This document shows, one piece after another, positions 15,591-18,939 of a stretch of DNA of 18,939 bases. Under the pieces are notes generated by a model. The model searched no databases, was not told the DNA's origin, and worked only from the letters and a program-made list of their open reading frames with translations. Each line of letters opens with the position of its first letter. The first letter of the stretch is position 1. The translations under genes were made by a program, and so were the position numbers. Source of the stretch: Sphingobacteriaceae bacterium UBA6709 (GTDB lineage: Bacteria; Bacteroidota; Bacteroidia; Sphingobacteriales; Sphingobacteriaceae); the NCBI GenBank assembly GCA_002454425.1, contig DKIV01000026.1, positions 97,232 to 116,170 of the forward strand. The letters are read 5' to 3'.

Positions 15591-16517
15591 CTAAAACAGG
15601 ATATCAATATGTAACTCACTCTTAAGCCCCTCTACGCCTGGAGTAAAATCAGTAGGAACTTTAGTGCCTTTTAATATCCTGCCATTATTATTCAGCATAA
15701 TGAAATTTAAAGTCCAGTTGCCTGTCATGGTATAGTTCGCCACCCCATGATAAAGCCCATCTTCCAGTTGTACGAGGTCTTTATTATTTGGCGAGGAGTG
15801 GTTACCCATTGAGGGCTCGGGCATGCGCGGATCCAATTGTAAAGTATAACTCTTTACCGACGAATATGAATACTGGCTGGAATCAGGGAAGGCGGCAGGA
15901 TCGATATTAGCTGACTTATTTAACTTGTAAATTCCGGCAACCAAAGGATTCTCGGATACTTTTGGCTTTTGCGGAGAAATTAACGCGATAACATAATCCT
16001 CGCCGTCCTTACCTGTGAACGCCGTCATGTTAAGGTTTTTATTACTCTGCTGCTTTACATCAATAGCCTTTTTTAATTGAAAGACTTTGTCGCCTACAGT
16101 AAATTGTAAATACAAAAGCCACTGATTTTCGATGTTGCTCTCACTGGAAAAAACAGCATATCCTTCGAAATACTTGTCCTTCGTATTATATGTCATCGTA
16201 TATCGGGCGGGACAAGCCTTTAGCTTGTCGTTCCCGATGTTGGAAAGAGGTAGAAATTTCACTTGCGAATCCTTAAGTTGTTCGCCATTCGCCTTATGCT
16301 TTAAAATCAGATGTACCTCATTGTAGCCCTTATAAAAGGTACCGTTAAGCGCTTCTATGGACACGAAATAGTCATCTACAGAAAAAAAATATGCTTCTTT
16401 AAATGTCGTCTGCTCCGGAACAACGGCTGCTATCTCCGCCTCGTAATCTGTTTTCTTCTTAGTACAGGCCGACAGCAAGAAAAAGCACATTGTAAAAACA
16501 GTTAATGTGTTTTTCAT
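15591..16517 (-). CDS. YtkA-like lipoprotein with Met/His motif
   Basis: A 308-aa lipoprotein (signal ending LLSAC, Cys18) of beta-sandwich character. Two related halves can be made out: about 40-155, and about 165-308. The second contains LDPRMPEPSMGNHSSPNN (228-245) followed by GLYHGVANYTMTGNWTLNF (254-272). That matches the YtkA-like family pattern of a Met/His-containing loop and a final Met-Thr-Gly-x-Trp strand, a family often found beside copper proteins. Met232, Met237 and His240 could be metal ligands, which is inference. It precedes the copper receptor by two bases and has its own upstream -7 box, so it is probably first in a four-gene operon. It may deliver or accept copper in the periplasm. 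Confidence 0.72.
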   Translation of the reverse strand: MKNTLTVFTMCFFLLSACTKKKTDYEAEIAAVVPEQTTFKEAYFFSVDDYFVSIEALNGTFYKGYNEVHLILKHKANGEQLKDSQVKFLPLSNIGNDKLKACPARYTMTYNTKDKYFEGYAVFSSESNIENQWLLYLQFTVGDKVFQLKKAIDVKQQSNKNLNMTAFTGKDGEDYVIALISPQKPKVSENPLVAGIYKLNKSANIDPAAFPDSSQYSYSSVKSYTLQLDPRMPEPSMGNHSSPNNKDLVQLEDGLYHGVANYTMTGNWTLNFIMLNNNGRILKGTKVPTDFTPGVEGLKSELHIDILF

Positions 16518-16556
16518 TTAATTAGATCGTAAATAATTATGGAGATCCTATTCCTG

Positions 16557-16564
16557 CAAACTTA
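16557..16564 (-). promoter_or_regulatory. -7 promoter box of the copper operon
   Basis: On the minus strand TAAGTTTG, followed by C, matches TAnnTTTG exactly, 39 bases before the ATG of the YtkA-like gene. No clear -33 TTTG is seen at the usual distance, so an activator may be needed. Confidence 0.5.
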
Positions 16565-16610
16565 TAGCTCGCTGTAAGGCATAATGATACCTGACGGCGC
16601 CAAAAGATTT

Positions 16611-16651
16611 TCCGCATTGCGGATATCAGCAGGCCGCGTTAAAAATAACGC
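16611..16651. promoter_or_regulatory. Two adjacent dyads upstream of the copper operon
   Basis: The dyad tccgc/gcgga (16611-16615 with 16619-16623) and the dyad gcgtta/taacgc (16636-16641 with 16646-16651, A4 loop) lie between the small protein gene stop and the operon promoter. They may terminate the upstream transcript or serve as an operator; the sequence does not decide. Confidence 0.4.
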
Positions 16652-16686
16652 AACGATAGGAATATACTAGAAAAATAAAGGGAAAG

Positions 16687-17058
16687 TTATGCTAGTGGAG
16701 GACGAAACACCGCTGAGTTGAAGTTAAACTGGTAGTGATTAACATAGAAGGCATTGGCCTTCAGGAATATTATGCTTTCAGGAACATCGAAACGTAACAC
16801 GTCCTGAGATTCCTGGTGGAAATACAGCGCGTTTGCTTCAAGAGCAATCAGCACTTTTTTCTTTTCTTCATCCTCCTGTGCTTTTATTTTCTTCATCAAA
16901 ACACATTGCCCATTACAGTGTAATTGAGGTCGGCTTTTATTAACACATTTCGCCAGGTAATCAGAGAAATTTATTTCATAATCGAGCATAGCGATGTTGC
17001 GATAAAAGGATTGCAACAGCATAGCCAATAATAAAATAGATGTAAATATAATTCTCAA
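16687..17058 (-). CDS. Small exported protein with Cys-NK-x-P-x-CNGxC motif
   Basis: A 123-aa product with a hydrophobic N-terminal signal (about residues 1-17) and a cysteine-rich stretch CVNKSRPQLHCNGQCVLMKK (38-57; Cys38, Cys48, Cys52), followed by a charged lysine/glutamate segment and a hydrophobic tail. No named family is recalled with confidence. The CxGxC-Met-Lys-Lys arrangement resembles a metal-binding or redox site. The start is a TTG at 17058: an in-frame TGA lies just upstream, no ATG intervenes, and a -7 box is 22 bases away; ATG at residue 13 would destroy the signal. It lies 169 bases before the YtkA-like gene on the same strand, so a role in copper handling is inferred from context only. 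Confidence 0.7.
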   Translation of the reverse strand: MRIIFTSILLLAMLLQSFYRNIAMLDYEINFSDYLAKCVNKSRPQLHCNGQCVLMKKIKAQEDEEKKKVLIALEANALYFHQESQDVLRFDVPESIIFLKANAFYVNHYQFNFNSAVFRPPLA

Positions 17059-17080
17059 AACTATCTGGGTAATTACGCCT

Positions 17081-17088
17081 CAAACATA
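17081..17088 (-). promoter_or_regulatory. -7 promoter box of the small cysteine protein gene
   Basis: On the minus strand TATGTTTG is an exact TAnnTTTG match 22 bases upstream of the TTG start, giving a leader of about 17 bases. It supports transcription independent of the COG0523 gene. Confidence 0.45.
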
Positions 17089-17172
17089 GAAGAAAAAATT
17101 TAAAACGAATAATTGCTGCGATGAAATGTTCGTAATATTTCTGTATAAAAGCAATAAGACCTCATTTATAAG

Positions 17173-17206
17173 CTAGTTACCTGCTTTTTGTGAAGCAGGT
17201 AGCTAG
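17173..17206. terminator. Strong hairpin between the small protein gene and the COG0523 gene
   Basis: ctagttacctgctt (17173-17186) pairs with aagcaggtagctag (17193-17206) with a single G-U pair and a six-base loop. It lies 128 bases past the COG0523 stop in its direction and 115 bases before the next start. A terminator separating two transcripts is likely, although no long T run follows on the minus strand. Confidence 0.5.
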
Positions 17207-17333
17207 TGGCATTGTTTTAAATTAACAGGATGGTATCTCGTAAGAAATTACCTTTAAGTGCATAATGGGGAAGGGATTGAGAAACCCCTGACCGCCTATC
17301 TTCAGTCGAAGCATTCTCCCGCCTTTCCATGTT

Positions 17334-18545
17334 TTAAATGATTCCTTCGAAGGGATTCTCAAACAAGATTCCGGTAAAATATATCTCAAGCTCTGAAGGA
17401 CTTAGCAAGCACTCATTTAAGTCTTTCTCGAGGGCATCCTTATCCAAGTCCTGCCCTATAAAAACCAATTCATTCATCCTATCGCCAAAGTCTTTAGACC
17501 AACGGCTTTCTATTTCCTCTTGATTACAAACATAATCGCTATACTGTATGCGTTCTTTGTAATCCATACTTGCCCACCATACGCCGGCCTGTTCCATCCT
17601 CAGCGACCCACCGGCCTGGGAATAATTCAAGGCCTTATCAGGCCAGCTGCATAACCAAAATAAGCCTTTTGCCCGCACAACGTTCGCAGGATAGTCCTGA
17701 TTTAAATAGGTCCATAATCGTTGCGGATGAAATGGCTTACGACTGCGAAAAACCAAAGAACCGATGCCATACTCCTCGGTCTCGGGAACATGCTCGTTAT
17801 TGAGCTCTTTGATCCAGCCGGCAGACTGGGAGGCTTTATCAAAGTCGAACAATCCGGTATTTAAAATTTCCGAAGGATCAATTTTCCCAAACTGTGCTTT
17901 CAGGATCCGCGCGTCAGGATTGAGTCGTTGAATCAATGCCTCTAAAAGTTTCAGATCGCCGTAGGAGATTAAATCGGTTTTGTTAAGGACAATCACATTA
18001 GCGAACTCGATCTGATCTGTTAACAAGTTGACGATAGATCGCCGATCATTTTCGTCAGCTACCATCTCCCGTTCCAATAGCAGTTCGTTGCTACCGAAAT
18101 CCTTGAAGAAATTGAAAGCATCCACGACGGTAACCATTGTATCAATTTTGCTGAAGCGACTTAAATCGATACCCTGAGCGTCATCGGCAAATGAAAATGT
18201 TTGCGCCACAGGCACCGGCTCTGCGATTCCGGTTCCCTCAATAAGCAGATAATCAAATCTATTCTCCCGGGCCAGCCGCTCCACCTCCACCATCAAATCT
18301 TCTCTAAGCGTGCAGCAAATACAGCCATTGCTCATCGACACTAACTTTTCTTCCGTACGGGAAAGTGTTCCCTCACTCTGAACCAGCTTCTCGTCAATAT
18401 TCACCTCACTCATATCATTCACAATCACAGCCACCTTAAGCTGCTGTTTATTGTGTAAAATATGATTTAACAGCGTTGTCTTTCCCGCGCCAAGAAATCC
18501 GCTCAATACAGTAACAGGTAATTTTCTTTTTTCAATTGCATCCAT
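17334..18545 (-). CDS. COG0523 (CobW/ZigA-type) GTP-dependent metallochaperone
   Basis: A 403-aa G3E GTPase. Walker A is GFLGAGKTT (16-24), the metal-binding CxCC is GCICC (74-78), the Walker B region is LIEGTGIAEP (101-110), and the guanine-specificity motif is NKTD (188-191). The C-terminal half is a CobW_C domain. These proteins deliver zinc (or another metal) to client enzymes, often during zinc shortage and under Zur control. No cobalamin genes are nearby, so a role in B12 synthesis is unlikely. The open frame extends to 18587, but those codons lie inside a palindromic operator; ATG 18545 gives the family N-terminus. It is divergent from a MerC-like gene 58 bases away. Confidence 0.92.
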   Translation of the reverse strand: MDAIEKRKLPVTVLSGFLGAGKTTLLNHILHNKQQLKVAVIVNDMSEVNIDEKLVQSEGTLSRTEEKLVSMSNGCICCTLREDLMVEVERLARENRFDYLLIEGTGIAEPVPVAQTFSFADDAQGIDLSRFSKIDTMVTVVDAFNFFKDFGSNELLLEREMVADENDRRSIVNLLTDQIEFANVIVLNKTDLISYGDLKLLEALIQRLNPDARILKAQFGKIDPSEILNTGLFDFDKASQSAGWIKELNNEHVPETEEYGIGSLVFRSRKPFHPQRLWTYLNQDYPANVVRAKGLFWLCSWPDKALNYSQAGGSLRMEQAGVWWASMDYKERIQYSDYVCNQEEIESRWSKDFGDRMNELVFIGQDLDKDALEKDLNECLLSPSELEIYFTGILFENPFEGII

Positions 18546-18549
18546 GTTG

Positions 18550-18557
18550 CAATTATA
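18550..18557 (-). promoter_or_regulatory. -7 promoter box of the COG0523 gene
   Basis: On the minus strand TATAATTG (one mismatch from TAnnTTTG) ends four bases before the ATG, predicting a leaderless or nearly leaderless message. It overlaps an extra TGCAATT half-site at 18548-18554. Confidence 0.4.
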
Positions 18558-18559
18558 AA

Positions 18560-18598
18560 AAAAATAACAAATGCAATTGAATTGCATTTGTTATTTTT
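18560..18598. promoter_or_regulatory. 39-bp perfect palindrome, probable Zur-type operator
   Basis: Nineteen-base arms (18560-18578 and 18580-18598) pair without mismatch around a central G at 18579, with the core TGCAATT-G-AATTGCA. It fills most of the gap between the divergent COG0523 and MerC-like genes and overlaps or abuts both -7 boxes, so one repressor dimer could shut off both. Fur-family regulators bind AT-rich palindromes of this kind, and COG0523 genes are frequent Zur targets. The regulator identity is inferred. Confidence 0.7.
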
Positions 18599-18599
18599 G
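18592..18599 (+). promoter_or_regulatory. -7 promoter box of the MerC-like gene
   Basis: TATTTTTG matches TAnnTTTG exactly and ends four bases before the ATG at 18604, again implying a leaderless transcript. Its first seven bases belong to the right arm of the palindrome. Confidence 0.45.
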
Positions 18600-18603
18600 T
18601 AGC

Positions 18604-18924
18604 ATGAAAACGAATAAGTACGCAAATACACTTGATGGCATCGGTATTACGGCGAGTACGCTCTGCGCTATACACTGTGCATCGCTTCCTTTTATTTTCA
18701 CGATGCTTCCACTTACGGGTCTGAACTTTTTGGGCGAACGATGGATTGAACTGATGATGATCGGGATAGCACTTATTATTGGTGTCCTGTCATTAGTAAG
18801 CTCGTTCAGAAAAAAACACGGTAAGAAAATGCCTTTATATGTATTAGCAATGGGATTCGGACTAATTTTCCTGGGGCATATTATTCAGGCTGATCTGCTG
18901 GAGGCAATACTCACTCCCGTGTAA
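18604..18924 (+). CDS. Short MerC-domain membrane protein
   Basis: A 106-aa integral membrane protein. The N-terminal DGIGITASTLCAIHCASLPF (11-30) carries Cys21, His24 and Cys25, the metal-binding CxxHC pattern of the MerC family. About three hydrophobic segments follow (near 14-36, 50-68 and 78-96). MerC was first known as a mercury transporter; in Bacteroidota, homologues without other mer genes are common and sit beside zinc-related genes, so transport or sensing of zinc or a related metal is inferred. The frame opens at 18571 inside the palindrome, but ATG 18604 gives the family N-terminus. It ends at LTPV, where I recall longer homologues continuing into another helix, so it may be truncated. 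Confidence 0.8.
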   Translation: MKTNKYANTLDGIGITASTLCAIHCASLPFIFTMLPLTGLNFLGERWIELMMIGIALIIGVLSLVSSFRKKHGKKMPLYVLAMGFGLIFLGHIIQADLLEAILTPV

Positions 18925-18939
18925 CCTCCCCATATTTAG

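Noticed and set aside
17217..17330. 37-codon minus-strand ORF starting three bases after the COG0523 stop
   Set aside because: Composition is unremarkable, no family is recognised (not an alternative ribosomal protein, which would have been expected for a Zur operon), and such a short frame is likely by chance.

Overview
The window reads as chromosomal DNA of a member of the Bacteroidota, most likely a sphingobacterium (Pedobacter/Mucilaginibacter-type). Reasons: several intergenic regions carry the phylum-specific -7 promoter box TAnnTTTG, most genes lack a strong Shine-Dalgarno sequence, lipoboxes end in a Ser-Ala-Cys or Leu-Gly-Cys type motif, and the gene families present (Crp/Fnr plus CMD pair, MbnP/MbnH with a TonB receptor, MerC plus a COG0523 GTPase) are typical of that group. 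This is inference from sequence style; no rRNA or marker gene is present. No tRNA, rRNA, IS element or CRISPR array was found.

Layout. 1-524 has no convincing gene but holds clustered small palindromes and a long perfect hairpin. 525-3380 (minus) is an oxidative-stress unit: a possible 38-49 aa leader ORF, a large-subunit KatE/HPII-type catalase and a translationally coupled ankyrin protein. 3503-4593 (plus) is a Crp/Fnr-type regulator followed by an AhpD/CMD-type protein. 4687-5872 is a short-chain dehydrogenase divergent from an HxlR regulator, with GTAAC repeats between them. 6059-8175 (plus) is a two-gene flavin oxidoreductase cassette (LLM family plus FAD/NAD(P) monooxygenase-like). 8252-11398 (minus) is a lone AT-richer PLD-helicase-DUF3427 protein of the SauUSI type, a probable type IV restriction enzyme.

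11617-17058 (minus) is the most interesting block: a probable copper-acquisition locus, read in the order small cysteine-motif secreted protein, YtkA-like lipoprotein, TonB-dependent receptor with the OprC-type CxxxM plus HxM copper motif, MbnP-like lipoprotein and MbnH-like diheme cytochrome c lipoprotein. The model is that the receptor imports copper through the outer membrane, and the MbnP protein binds it after MbnH oxidises one of its tryptophans. The first and second genes may be accessory periplasmic copper handlers.

17334-18924 is a divergent metal pair (COG0523 GTPase and a short MerC-like membrane protein) sharing a 39-bp perfect palindrome that looks like a Zur-type operator. The right half of the window is therefore a metal-homeostasis region with copper next to probable zinc functions, and the left half is a redox/stress region with a restriction gene between them.
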